A stretch of DNA of 64,000 nt from Conexibacter arvalis. Its GTDB lineage: Bacteria; Actinomycetota; Thermoleophilia; Solirubrobacterales; Solirubrobacteraceae. How positions within the stretch are numbered: the stretch's first letter is position 1; every line of letters starts with the position of its first letter. The position numbers and the translations under genes are program-made. Under the pieces are notes generated by a model that searched no databases, was not told where the DNA came from, and saw nothing but the letters and a program-made list of their open reading frames with translations. Positions 54,710-62,828 of the stretch are shown here, piece by piece. The stretch spans positions 124,001 through 188,000 of the forward strand of contig NZ_JACHNU010000007.1 in NCBI RefSeq assembly GCF_014199525.1. Direction: 5' to 3'.

Positions 54710-55629
54710 GCGTCTCGCTGCCGAGCTCAGGCCGGCTCCTCGCCGGCGCGTCGCTGACGCTGCCGGAGGAGCCGGCCGCGACGGTCGCGACGGTCTTCGC
54801 ACCGACGGTCGCGATCCTCTGCGAGCCGACGCGCGATCGCGCGCTCGCCTCGGCCGTCGCGCTCGCACTCGCCGACGCCTGCGGGAGCCCGTGCGCGCTC
54901 GCGGCGGCGGCGGGACGCGGGACGGTCGCGGCGCTGCCGCTGACGCCGGCGGCGCGTCGCGGCGCCGCGCTGCTGCGCCGGCGCGGCTACGACGCCGCGG
55001 GCGTGGGCCGGCTGGCGTGGGTCGCGGATCTGCGCGTGTCACGACGCGCGGGGTCGGCGGGCGCGGGGCCCGACGACTGTGTCGACCCATGTGCGTCGGC
55101 GCGAGCGGTCGGGTCGGCGGGCGCGGGGCCCGACGACCCGCGTACGTCGGCGCGAACAGCGCGGTCGTCGAGCGCGGAGCGCGCCGGCTCGGCAGAGCTG
55201 CGCGCGTCCCTGCGGGCGCGGGCCGGGGGATCGGCGGGCGCCGAGTCCGCCGACCGCCCCGCGGCCGATCCGGTCGACCCGCTCGGCGACGATCCGGTCG
55301 GCGCGGTCGCGGCGATCTCGCTGGAGCTGGCAGGGGCGGCGCGGGCGCTGTCGGTGCCGGCCGCGCTCGCGATCCCGCTGGCTCGCTCGTCGGCGCTCGA
55401 CCGCGTGCTCGGCTGGCATGACGCGATCGTCGTGGTGGAGGACGGACGGTCGACGACGCCGGAGCTGAGCGAGCTCGTGCGCGAGAGCCTCGCCGCGCTC
55501 GACCGGCCGGTCGCCCCGATGGCGCCGCCGTCGCGCGCCCAGGCGCGCGCGGCCGCCGCCGGCATTCGCGCGCCGTCCGCGGCGGCACGGGCGATCGCGG
55601 AGCTGGAGCTGGCGCGCGCTCGGTCATGA
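54706..55629 (+). CDS. Tad-cluster protein of unknown function with duplicated linker
   Basis: 307 residues. Hydrophobic, Ala-rich N-terminal half with alternating beta/alpha pattern (TVAILCEPTRDRALASAVALALADACGS) and a C-terminal half (VGAVAAISLELAGAARALSVPAALAIPLARS, HDAIVVVEDGR) that resemble parts of a Rossmann-like ATPase fold without a P-loop. The centre (about 117-195) is a low-complexity linker carrying a 60-bp duplicate. The last ~20 codons lie in a 70-bp tandem duplication. No family recognised; context points to pilus assembly or its regulation. Confidence 0.7.
   Translation: MSVSLPSSGRLLAGASLTLPEEPAATVATVFAPTVAILCEPTRDRALASAVALALADACGSPCALAAAAGRGTVAALPLTPAARRGAALLRRRGYDAAGVGRLAWVADLRVSRRAGSAGAGPDDCVDPCASARAVGSAGAGPDDPRTSARTARSSSAERAGSAELRASLRARAGGSAGAESADRPAADPVDPLGDDPVGAVAAISLELAGAARALSVPAALAIPLARSSALDRVLGWHDAIVVVEDGRSTTPELSELVRESLAALDRPVAPMAPPSRAQARAAAAGIRAPSAAARAIAELELARARS
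55051..55137 (+). repeat. 60-bp period duplication in the linker
   Basis: A 27-bp stretch beginning gggtcggcgggcgcgg is identical at 55051-55077 and 55111-55137, in frame, encoding GSAGAGPDD twice. Confidence 0.8.
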
Positions 55630-55700
55630 CGGCATCCGCGCGCCGTCCGCGGCGGCACGGGCGATCGCGGAGCTGGAGCTGGCGCGCGCTCGGCCATGAC
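55561..55700 (+). repeat. 70-bp tandem duplication at the 3' end of the Tad-cluster gene
   Basis: Copy 1 (55561-55630) and copy 2 (55631-55700) match at 68 of 70 bases. Copy 1 ends the 307-aa gene with TCATGA. Copy 2 lies outside it and carries the same ...CATGAC end. Differences are at unit positions 6 (T/C) and 64 (T/C). Confidence 0.9.
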
Positions 55701-55748
55701 GTCCGAAACGTTCAAGTCACGCCGGACGCGATCCGCGAAGATCGGACG

Positions 55749-56642
55749 ATGCCCTCGCCGATCGACCTCACCGCCGCCGCCGACTTCGTCTGGCGCAGCG
55801 CCCGGCTGCTCGACCGCCACCGCTTCGCCGCCCTGACGGGATCCGCCGGCGACGAGCCGGTCATTGCGGCGCTGCGTGCGTACCAGAACGCCGACGGCGG
55901 CTTCGGAAACGCGCTCGAGCCCGACCTGCGCGCGCCGGTCAGCCAGCCGCAGCCGGTCGAGCTGGCCTTCCACGTGCTCGACGAGCTCGGCGCCCTCGAC
56001 GACCCGATCGCCGCGCGCGCCTGTGACTGGCTGCTTTCGGTCTCGACGGCGGAGGGCGGCGTCCCGTTCATGCTCCCGTCGGCGCGGGCGTGGCCGCGCG
56101 CGCCGTGGTGGGAGACGAGCGACGAGCCGGCGGCGTCGGTCAACCCGACCGCCGCGCTCGCCGGGCTGCTGCACCGCAACGGCGTCGAGCATCCGTGGCT
56201 GGAGCCGGCGACGGCGTTCGTCTGGAAGGCGCTCGACGGGCCGCTCGACGAGCTCGGCGGCTACGACGCGATCGCGCTGTTCGTCTTCCTCGACGGCGTC
56301 CCTGACCGCGCGCGGGCCGAGACCGCCGCCGCGCGCCTGAGCGAGCTGGTCGCGGACCGCGAGATCGTCGCGCTCGACCCGGCTGCCGAGGGCCACGTCT
56401 TCTCGCCGCTCCAGCTCGCGCCGAGACCGGACGCGCTCGGGCGGCGCGGCTTCTCGGACGAGACGATCGACCGCCACCTCGACGCGCTCGCGGCGAGCCA
56501 GCAGGAGGACGGCGGCTGGCCGGTCTCGTGGCCGACCCAGAGCGTCGCCGCCGAGCAGGAGTGGCGCGGCTGGCTGACCGTCTCCGTGCTGCGCACGCTC
56601 GCCGCCTACGGCCGCGTCTCGCTCGCCGCCGCCCGCGGCTGA
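55749..56642 (+). CDS. Prenyltransferase/squalene-cyclase-fold protein
   Basis: 297 residues from ATG 55749. Repeats of the alpha/alpha toroid kind are seen as AYQNADGGFGNALEPD, CDWLLSVSTAEGGVPF and ASQQEDGGWPVSWP (the QxxDGGW/F motifs). It lacks the DxDD acid motif of cyclases and the zinc ligands of prenyltransferases, so it is probably not an ordinary member of either. Located between two Tad-like genes; a scaffold or glycan-binding role is conceivable. Confidence 0.8.
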   Translation: MPSPIDLTAAADFVWRSARLLDRHRFAALTGSAGDEPVIAALRAYQNADGGFGNALEPDLRAPVSQPQPVELAFHVLDELGALDDPIAARACDWLLSVSTAEGGVPFMLPSARAWPRAPWWETSDEPAASVNPTAALAGLLHRNGVEHPWLEPATAFVWKALDGPLDELGGYDAIALFVFLDGVPDRARAETAAARLSELVADREIVALDPAAEGHVFSPLQLAPRPDALGRRGFSDETIDRHLDALAASQQEDGGWPVSWPTQSVAAEQEWRGWLTVSVLRTLAAYGRVSLAAARG

Positions 56643-56768
56643 CCCGCGCGGCGACCACACCCTGCCGAGCGGCCGGGCATCTCCGACGCTCGGTCTGAGC
56701 AGTCGCTGCGCAGAGACGCAGCGAATGCGTCTGGTTTCGGCACAGCGGCCGCTGGGAGGGTGGAGCGC
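56643..56768. other. Short intergenic region before the TadG-like fusion gene
   Basis: 126 bp. Contains a GGGAGGG ribosome site at 56754-56760 and short inverted stretches (for example CGCTGCGCAGAGACGCAGCG at about 56708-56727) that could be a small hairpin. No other feature supported. Confidence 0.4.
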
Positions 56769-58202
56769 ATGTCCGCCCGCCTCCTCGACCGCTCCGCGCC
56801 GGCACCGCCCGGCGTGCGGCGGCGCGGGCGCGCGGTGCGGCTGGGGGTGAACCGCGGGTGCGCGTTGCAGATCGCCGACGAGCGCGGGCGCGCGGTGCGG
56901 CTGGGGGACGAACGCGGGCAGGCGCTGCTGCTGCTCGTGGGCGCGATCGCGGCAGTGCTGATCGGGACGGTCGTGATCGGTGCGATCGCGCGCGGCATCG
57001 GCGAGCGCGGCAGCAACCAGCGCGCCGCCGACCTCGGCGCGCTCGGCGGCGCGCGGGCGATGCGGGCCGACTACGCGCGGCTGTTCGCGCCGCCGCTGCT
57101 CGGCGGCGCACCGAATCCGGCCCACCTCGATCGCGCCACCTACCTCGCGCGGGCGCGGGCACGGGCCGAGAAGACGGCCCGCATGAACGGCGCCGAGGCG
57201 ATCGAGATCGCCTTCCCCGACGGCGGCTCGTTCGCGCCGACGCGCATCCGGGTCACGGTTCGCGACCCGGCCGTCGTCGAGGTCGGTCGGCAGCGGCGGA
57301 CGGCCGCGGTCGACGCCACCGCGGAGGCCGAGCTGGCCGCCACCGCCGCGGCCGACGCGCTCGAGGCGGGACCGGGCGACTACGCCGGGCCGCTCGCTCA
57401 TCGGCAAGGAAAGCCGATGCGACCCGACGTCGCCGCGGCCTTCGACCGGATGGCGGCAGCGGCGGCGCGTGACGGGATCCAGCTGATCGTCAACAGCGGC
57501 TGGCGCAGCACCGCGGAGCAGGCGCGGCTGTTCGCCGCCAACCCCGACCCGAGATGGGTCGCGCCGCCCGGCAAGTCGCTCCACCGCCTCGGGACCGAGC
57601 TCGACCTCGGCCCGCCGAGCGCCTACGCCTGGCTGGCGGCGAACGCTCCCACTTTCCATTTCGTGAAGCGCTACAGCTGGGAACCTTGGCATTTCGGCTT
57701 CACGCTCAACGCCGGCACGACCTCGGTCGGCTACGGCGGCGGGGGAGACGGGCGCTCGACGATGCCGTCGTTCGTGCCGGCCGCCTATGCGCCGGCGATC
57801 GCGAGAGCGGCGCAGCGGTGGAACGTCTCGGCGGCGCTGCTGGCGGCGCAGCTGTACGCCGAGAGCGGCTTCAACCCCTTCGCCGTCTCCTCGGCCGGCG
57901 CGCAGGGGATCGCGCAGTTCATGCCGGGGACGGCGCGGCAGTACGGCTTGAGCGACCCGTTCGACGCGCCGGCCGCGATCGACGCGCAGGGGCGGATGAT
58001 GCGCGACCTGCTGCGGCAGTTCGGCACCGTCCCGCTCGCGCTCGCCGCGTACAACGCGGGACCCGGCGCGGTCTCCGGCTGCGGCTGCATCCCGCCGTAC
58101 CCGGAGACGCAGGCGTACGTGGCGCGGATCCTCGGCCTGCTGCGGGGCGCGGGCGACACGGCCGGCCTCGCCGCCGGCCTGGAGGTGCGGCTCGTGAGAT
58201 GA
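56769..58202 (+). CDS. TadG-like/VanY/SLT fusion: pilus-linked cell-wall hydrolase
   Basis: 477 residues from ATG 56769 (GGGAGGG 8 nt upstream). Residues about 48-95 are TadG-like: RGQALLLLVGAIAAVLIG then RGSNQRAADLGALGGARA. Residues about 205-320 form an M15 VanY-type carboxypeptidase: H272 and D279 (SLHRLGTELD), E305 and H308 (EPWHFGF). Residues about 330-460 form an SLT transglycosylase with Glu at 365 (ESGFNPFAV), QFMPGTARQYG and LAYNAGPG. This order is unusual for a Tad protein and would cut both peptide and glycan bonds near the pilus. Confidence 0.88.
   Translation: MSARLLDRSAPAPPGVRRRGRAVRLGVNRGCALQIADERGRAVRLGDERGQALLLLVGAIAAVLIGTVVIGAIARGIGERGSNQRAADLGALGGARAMRADYARLFAPPLLGGAPNPAHLDRATYLARARARAEKTARMNGAEAIEIAFPDGGSFAPTRIRVTVRDPAVVEVGRQRRTAAVDATAEAELAATAAADALEAGPGDYAGPLAHRQGKPMRPDVAAAFDRMAAAAARDGIQLIVNSGWRSTAEQARLFAANPDPRWVAPPGKSLHRLGTELDLGPPSAYAWLAANAPTFHFVKRYSWEPWHFGFTLNAGTTSVGYGGGGDGRSTMPSFVPAAYAPAIARAAQRWNVSAALLAAQLYAESGFNPFAVSSAGAQGIAQFMPGTARQYGLSDPFDAPAAIDAQGRMMRDLLRQFGTVPLALAAYNAGPGAVSGCGCIPPYPETQAYVARILGLLRGAGDTAGLAAGLEVRLVR
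56822..56907 (+). repeat. 60-bp duplicate in the fusion gene's N-terminus
   Basis: The 26-bp stretch gcgcgggcgcgcggtgcggc... is repeated at 56822-56847 and 56882-56907, giving two RGRAVRLG units before the TadG-like helix. Confidence 0.75.
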
Positions 58203-58341
58203 GGGCGGCCTTCCCGCCGCGATCCCACCCGGACGCGCCGCCGCGGCACGGGCCCGCCGCTTCGCACGGGCCCGCCGCTTCGCACGGCCCGCCGCGTCGC
58301 GCGAGCCGGCGGCCCGGCCTCACCTATCCTCGACGGGAGGC

Positions 58342-60285
58342 ATGGCCGACGGCAGCAGCAACGGAAACGGATGGGACGACCCGCAGGCGCGGGAGAGCGC
58401 CGCGCAGGCGGCGAGAGCGCGTGACGAGCGGCTGAGAGAGCAGCGGCGGGCGCTGCCCGACCAGCCCGGCGTCTACCTCTTCCGCAACGCGAAGGGGACC
58501 GTCATCTACGTCGGCAAGGCGAAGTCGATCAAGAAGCGGGTCGCGTCGCACTTCTCCAACCCGAGCACGCAGGCCGGGCGCGACCTGCTGCCGATGATCG
58601 ACCGGATCGAGTCGCTGGTCGTCGCGACCGAGGCGGAGGCGCTGCTGGCGGAGCAGAACTTCATCAAGCAGTACAAGCCGCGCTTCAACATCCGCCTGCG
58701 CGACGACAAGTCGTATCCGTACATCGGCATCTCGCTCGACGAGGACTACCCGCGCGTCTACTTCACGCGGGAGCGCCATCGCCGCGAGCGCGCCTACTTC
58801 GGGCCGTACTCGAACGCGAAGCGGGTGCGGGAGACACTCGACCTGCTCGGCAAGATCTTCATGTTCCGGACCTGCGACGGGCCGACCCCCGGCCGGCGCA
58901 GCGGCTCGCCCTGCCTCGACTACTACATCAAGCGCTGCGAGGCGCCCTGCGTCGGCTACGTCACCAGAGACGAGTACCGCGTCGCGATCGACGGCGTGAT
59001 CGACTTCCTCTCCGGCCGCTACAACGCGATCGAGTCGGCGATCGAGGCGAACATGCGCGAGGCCGCCGCCGAGCAGCGGTTCGAGGACGCCGCGCGCGAG
59101 CGCAACCGCCTCAGAGCGATCCGCTCGCTGCTGGAGCGCCAGCGGGTCACCAACGCCTCGGTCGGGACGCTCGACGCGATCGCGATCGCCGTCGAGGGCC
59201 ACGACGCCAACGCGCAGGTCTTCCAGGTCCGCGACGGCGTCCTCTCCGACCGCCAGGGCTTCTATCTCGAGAACGAGGCGGGCGACGACGTCGCCGCCGT
59301 CGCCGAGGCGTTCGTCCTCCAGTACTACGGCAGCGCGCTGATGATCCCGCCGCTGCTCGTCGTGCAGAGAGAGGTCGGCGAGTCCGCGTCCGCGATCGCC
59401 GCGGCGCTCGCCGAGCGGCGCGGCGGGCCGGTCGAGCTGCGCGCCGCCGAGCGCGGCGACAAGAAGCGGATACTCGAGCTGGCCGAGCGCAACGCGAAGC
59501 TCGCGCTCGACCAGGAGAGACTGCGCTCCGAGCGCAGACGCCAGCAGCGGGTCGACGCGCTCGAAGGGCTCCAGAAGGTGCTCGGCCTCGACACGATCCC
59601 GCTGCGGATCGAGTGCTTCGACATCTCGCACGTCGGCGGCACCCACACGGTCGCGTCGATGGTCGTCTTCGAGGCCGGCGCCGCCAAGAAGTCCGACTAC
59701 CGCCGCTTCACCCTGCGCGAAGGGACCGAGGGCGTGCCGGACGACTTCGCCTCGATGGAGGAGGTGCTGACGCGCCGCCTCGGCCAGTACGAGCGCCAGC
59801 ACGACCGCTCTCCGCACGACGAGGGCTACGACTCCAGCTTCGCGTCGCTGCCGAACGTCGTCGTGATCGACGGCGGCAAGGGGCAGCTGTCGGCCGGCAT
59901 GCGCGCGCTCGAGGGCTTCCGCCGCCGCGGCGTCGCGATCGTCTCGCTGGCGAAGAGAATCGAGGAGGTCTTCCTGCCCGGCAGATCGACCCCGATCGTG
60001 CTGCCGCACGACACGCCCGAGCTGCAGCTGCTCCAGCGGATCCGCGACGAGGCCCACCGCTTCGCGATCACACATCACCGCGTCCGCCGCGACAGAGCGA
60101 TGACGGTCTCGGTGCTCGACACGCTGCCCGGCGTCGGGCCGGCGCGCAAGCGGGCGCTGCTGAAGCACTTCGGCTCGCCGGAGGCCTTCCTCGCCGCCAC
60201 GCGAGAGGAGCTCGAGGCGGTCCCCGGGCTGCCCGGCAAGGTCGCCCGCGACCTCTACCTGCAGATCAACAAGACCGGCCACTGA
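58342..60285 (+). CDS. uvrC: Excinuclease ABC subunit UvrC
   Basis: 647 residues, RBS GGGAGG, TATCCT box 11 nt upstream. The GIY-YIG nuclease domain (about 38-115: PGVYLFRNAKGTVIYVGKA), the UVR motif REAAAEQRFEDAARERNRLRAI, a C-terminal RNase H-like nuclease with ECFDISHVGGTHTVASMVVFE and VIDGGKGQLSA, and a terminal helix-hairpin-helix LPGVGPARKRALLKHFGS are all in order. It cuts both sides of bulky DNA damage in nucleotide excision repair. Confidence 0.97.
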   Translation: MADGSSNGNGWDDPQARESAAQAARARDERLREQRRALPDQPGVYLFRNAKGTVIYVGKAKSIKKRVASHFSNPSTQAGRDLLPMIDRIESLVVATEAEALLAEQNFIKQYKPRFNIRLRDDKSYPYIGISLDEDYPRVYFTRERHRRERAYFGPYSNAKRVRETLDLLGKIFMFRTCDGPTPGRRSGSPCLDYYIKRCEAPCVGYVTRDEYRVAIDGVIDFLSGRYNAIESAIEANMREAAAEQRFEDAARERNRLRAIRSLLERQRVTNASVGTLDAIAIAVEGHDANAQVFQVRDGVLSDRQGFYLENEAGDDVAAVAEAFVLQYYGSALMIPPLLVVQREVGESASAIAAALAERRGGPVELRAAERGDKKRILELAERNAKLALDQERLRSERRRQQRVDALEGLQKVLGLDTIPLRIECFDISHVGGTHTVASMVVFEAGAAKKSDYRRFTLREGTEGVPDDFASMEEVLTRRLGQYERQHDRSPHDEGYDSSFASLPNVVVIDGGKGQLSAGMRALEGFRRRGVAIVSLAKRIEEVFLPGRSTPIVLPHDTPELQLLQRIRDEAHRFAITHHRVRRDRAMTVSVLDTLPGVGPARKRALLKHFGSPEAFLAATREELEAVPGLPGKVARDLYLQINKTGH

Positions 60286-60354
60286 CATGGGGTTCGGAGA
60301 CGACATCAACGGGACGTTCACGCCCCCGTCGGCCGGAACAGGCATCATGGGGTC

Positions 60355-61323
60355 ATGAGCGCCTCCCGGCCGAACCGGCTCGGGGATCGTCTGCGTCGGG
60401 GCGGACGTCGCCTGGCGGCCGCGCCCGAGCATGCGGATTCCCGCAGCCCCGCGCTGAACGACCTCGTCGTCATCACCGGCTTCTCCGGTGCCGGCAAGTC
60501 GACCGCCATGGCGGCCTTCGAGGACGAGGGCTACTTCTGCGTCGACAACCTGCCGCCGGAGATGATCCGCTCGCTCGCCGAGCTGTTCATGCACGAGGGC
60601 TCGAAGGTCGAGCGCGCCGCCGTCGTCTCCGACGCCCGCGGCGGCAGCTACTTCGCCGGCCTCGTCGCGGTGCTCGGCGAGCTGGAGCGGGCCGGCGTCG
60701 CCTACAGACTGCTGTTCCTCGAAGCCGACGAGCAGACGCTGCTGACCCGCTACCAGGAGACGCGCCGCCGCCATCCGCTCGCGCCGGGCGGCAGCGTCGC
60801 CGACGGCATCGCGCGCGAGCGCGAGCTGCTGGAGCCGGTGAAGGAGCGGGCCGACGTCGTGATCGAGACGACCGGGCTCAACGCGGGGATGCTGCGGCGC
60901 AAGCTCGCCGACGCGCTGCTGCCGACGCGCACGCCGGGGCGGCTCGCCGTCACGGTCCAGAGCTTCGGCTTCAAGCACGGGCCGGCGCGCGACGCCGACC
61001 TGATGTTCGACGTCCGCTTCCTGCCCAACCCGCACTACGAGGCCGACCTGCGCCCGCTGACCGGTCGCGACCCGGACGTCGCCGCCTACGTCAACCGCGA
61101 CGGCGCGCTCGACGCCTTCTACGAGCACCTCTTCCCGCTGCTCGACTACCTGCTGCCGCAGTACGTCGCCGAGGGCAAGTCCCACCTCACCGTCGCGATC
61201 GGCTGCACCGGCGGCCGCCATCGCTCGGTCGCGATCGCCGAGCAGCTCGCGAGACGGTACCGCGAGGAGGGCGACTACCTCGTCGAGCTGACCCACCGCG
61301 ACGTCGAGCGGCCGACGCGCTGA
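60355..61323 (+). CDS. rapZ: RapZ-like nucleotide-binding protein
   Basis: 322 residues from ATG 60355, 6 nt after a CATCAT box. A P-loop GFSGAGKST (about 42-50) and CVDNLP follow a basic N-terminal tail (PNRLGDRLRRGGRRL). The C-terminal domain has SFGFKHGPARDADLMFDVRFLPNPHY and IGCTGGRHRSVAI, RapZ hallmarks. RapZ-like proteins control envelope precursor synthesis through a small RNA or direct contact. In many actinobacteria uvrC-rapZ continues with yvcK and whiA; here pdxH follows. Confidence 0.95.
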   Translation: MSASRPNRLGDRLRRGGRRLAAAPEHADSRSPALNDLVVITGFSGAGKSTAMAAFEDEGYFCVDNLPPEMIRSLAELFMHEGSKVERAAVVSDARGGSYFAGLVAVLGELERAGVAYRLLFLEADEQTLLTRYQETRRRHPLAPGGSVADGIARERELLEPVKERADVVIETTGLNAGMLRRKLADALLPTRTPGRLAVTVQSFGFKHGPARDADLMFDVRFLPNPHYEADLRPLTGRDPDVAAYVNRDGALDAFYEHLFPLLDYLLPQYVAEGKSHLTVAIGCTGGRHRSVAIAEQLARRYREEGDYLVELTHRDVERPTR

Positions 61324-61383
61324 GCCGCTGACGGCTGGGGCGCCGGCTCGGCGCCCGCGGACGGCCTCTGCGACGATGCGCCG

Positions 61384-61992
61384 ATGACGCGCGCGCTCGA
61401 CGACTCCGATCTGCTCGACGACCCGATCGAGCTGTTCCGCCGCTGGTTCGACGAGGCGGCGCGGACCGGCATGCCGCAGGTCAACGCGATGACGCTCGCG
61501 ACCGTCGACGCCGCCGGCCGTCCCTCCGCCCGCACCGTGCTGCTGAAGGGCGTCGACGACCGCGGCTTCCAGTTCTTCACCAACTACGAGAGCCGCAAGG
61601 CCGGCGAGCTGGCCGCCAACCCGCACGCCGCGCTCGTCTTCCTGTGGATACCGCTGGAGCGGCAGGTGCGGATCGCCGGCGACGTCGTGAGACTGCCCGC
61701 CGAGGAGTCCGACGCCTACTTCGCGACCCGTCCGCGCGGCAGCCAGGTCGGCGCCTGGGCGTCGGAGCAGAGCCGGCCGATAGCGGAGCGCGACGAGCTC
61801 GAACGGCGTTGGCAGGAGCTGGAGGAGCGCTACGGGCACGGCCGCGTGCCGCGCCCGGAGCACTGGGGCGGCTACCTCGTCGTGCCGCGCGAGATCGAGT
61901 TCTGGCAGGGCCGCGAGAACCGCCTCCACGACCGCTTCGCCTACACGCCCGCGATCGGCGGCGGCTGGCAGCGGACGCGGCTGCAGCCGTAG
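61384..61992 (+). CDS. pdxH: Pyridoxine/pyridoxamine 5'-phosphate oxidase
   Basis: 202 residues, 6 nt after GACGAT. FMN enzyme making pyridoxal 5'-phosphate. Motifs: N-terminal [17 protein letters not shown] site [49 protein letters not shown] and the C-terminal PLP site [15 protein letters not shown]. Length and order match the family. Possibly linked in regulation to the MocR gene 0.8 kb downstream. Confidence 0.96.
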   Translation: MTRALDDSDLLDDPIELFRRWFDEAARTGMPQVNAMTLATVDAAGRPSARTVLLKGVDDRGFQFFTNYESRKAGELAANPHAALVFLWIPLERQVRIAGDVVRLPAEESDAYFATRPRGSQVGAWASEQSRPIAERDELERRWQELEERYGHGRVPRPEHWGGYLVVPREIEFWQGRENRLHDRFAYTPAIGGGWQRTRLQP

Positions 61993-62047
61993 CGGCGGCG
62001 GCCGGCTCACGGCGGCGGCGACTCGCAGCGGACGCGGCTGCAGCCGT
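61969..62047. repeat. 22-bp direct repeat across the pdxH 3' end
   Basis: cagcggacgcggctgcagcc(gt) occurs at 61969-61990 (the last codons of pdxH) and again at 62026-62047 beyond its stop: a partial duplication of the gene end with a 57-bp period. Confidence 0.75.
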
Positions 62048-62098
62048 GGCGGAGCGGCGCCCGCGCCGGCGGCCGGCTCCGCGCCCGACCGCGCGTGC

Positions 62099-62761
62099 CT
62101 AGAGGCCCCGCTCGGCCGCCCAGCCGGCGACGGCGGGGGAGGGGGCGATCCCGTCGGCGAGCCGCTCGTCGGGCACGGGCGGTCCGGCCCGCAGCGCCAG
62201 CGGGACGACGCCGGCCCATGTGTCGAGCGCGTAGTCCTCCTCGTCATCGACCGGGCCGCCGCTGCGGACCTTCGCCGTCGCCTCGTGCAGTTCCATCGCG
62301 AGCACGCGCGTCGCCTTCAGCTCCTGCGCGCTCGGTGTGCGGATCTCCGCCCAGCGGCCGGGGATCAGCTTCTCCGTGAACGCCTCCAGCGCGGCGGCGC
62401 GCTCGTCGGGGCCCTCGACGAGCACCGCGTCGCCGAGCACGACGACCGAGCGGTAGTTCATCGAGTGGTGCATCGCCGAGCGGGCGAGCACGAGCCCGTC
62501 GACGAGCGTCGTCGTCAGGCAGGCCGGGACGCCGGCGGCCAGCGTGCGCACGAGGCGGCTCGCCGTCGACCCGTGCAGGTAGACGCGGTCGCCGAGGCGC
62601 GCGTGGAGCATCGGGATCACGAACGGCTGGCCGTCGACGGCGAAGCCGACGTGGGAGACGAGCGACTCGTCGAGGATCGCGTCGATCGTCTCGCGGTCGT
62701 GGCGGCCCCGCTTCGGGATGCGTCTGACGCGTGAGCGGGCGGTCGGTTGCGCTGCGGGCAT
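62099..62761 (-). CDS. PNPOx-fold flavoprotein family protein
   Basis: 220 residues from ATG 62761 (MPAAQPTAR), 7 nt after TACCGT. The split-barrel of pyridoxamine-5'-phosphate-oxidase-like proteins: ETIDAILDESLVSHVGFAVDGQPFVIPMLHARLGDRVYLHGS, MNYRSVVVLGDAVLV, and C-terminal GVVPLALRAG. Related to FMN- or heme-binding reductases of COG3467. Divergent from the MocR gene with a shared operator; a role in B6 salvage is inference from this arrangement. Confidence 0.88.
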   Translation of the reverse strand: MPAAQPTARSRVRRIPKRGRHDRETIDAILDESLVSHVGFAVDGQPFVIPMLHARLGDRVYLHGSTASRLVRTLAAGVPACLTTTLVDGLVLARSAMHHSMNYRSVVVLGDAVLVEGPDERAAALEAFTEKLIPGRWAEIRTPSAQELKATRVLAMELHEATAKVRSGGPVDDEEDYALDTWAGVVPLALRAGPPVPDERLADGIAPSPAVAGWAAERGL

Positions 62762-62781
62762 GACGACCACGGTAGGCCGAC

Positions 62782-62828
62782 TTGGCCCGCTGAACCAGGG
62801 CCAAAGATGCGCGAGAATGTGGGGCCAA
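62782..62828. promoter_or_regulatory. Three-site operator between PNPOx-like and MocR genes
   Basis: Inverted pair TTGGCCC (62782-62788) and GGGCCAA (62798-62804), with a third GGGCCAA at 62822-62828 overlapping the MocR start. A GAGAAT -10 box lies 10 nt before the ATG. Such multi-site operators are typical for MocR/PdxR self-control. Confidence 0.65.

Noticed and set aside
55749-56642. Functional squalene-hopene cyclase
   Set aside because: About half the expected length and without the catalytic DxDD motif.
58324-62247. Very long open frame on the minus strand opposite uvrC, rapZ and pdxH
   Set aside because: GC-rich genes leave antisense frames free of stops. Its translation is Arg/Val/Asp-rich without domains, and three complete known genes lie on the other strand.
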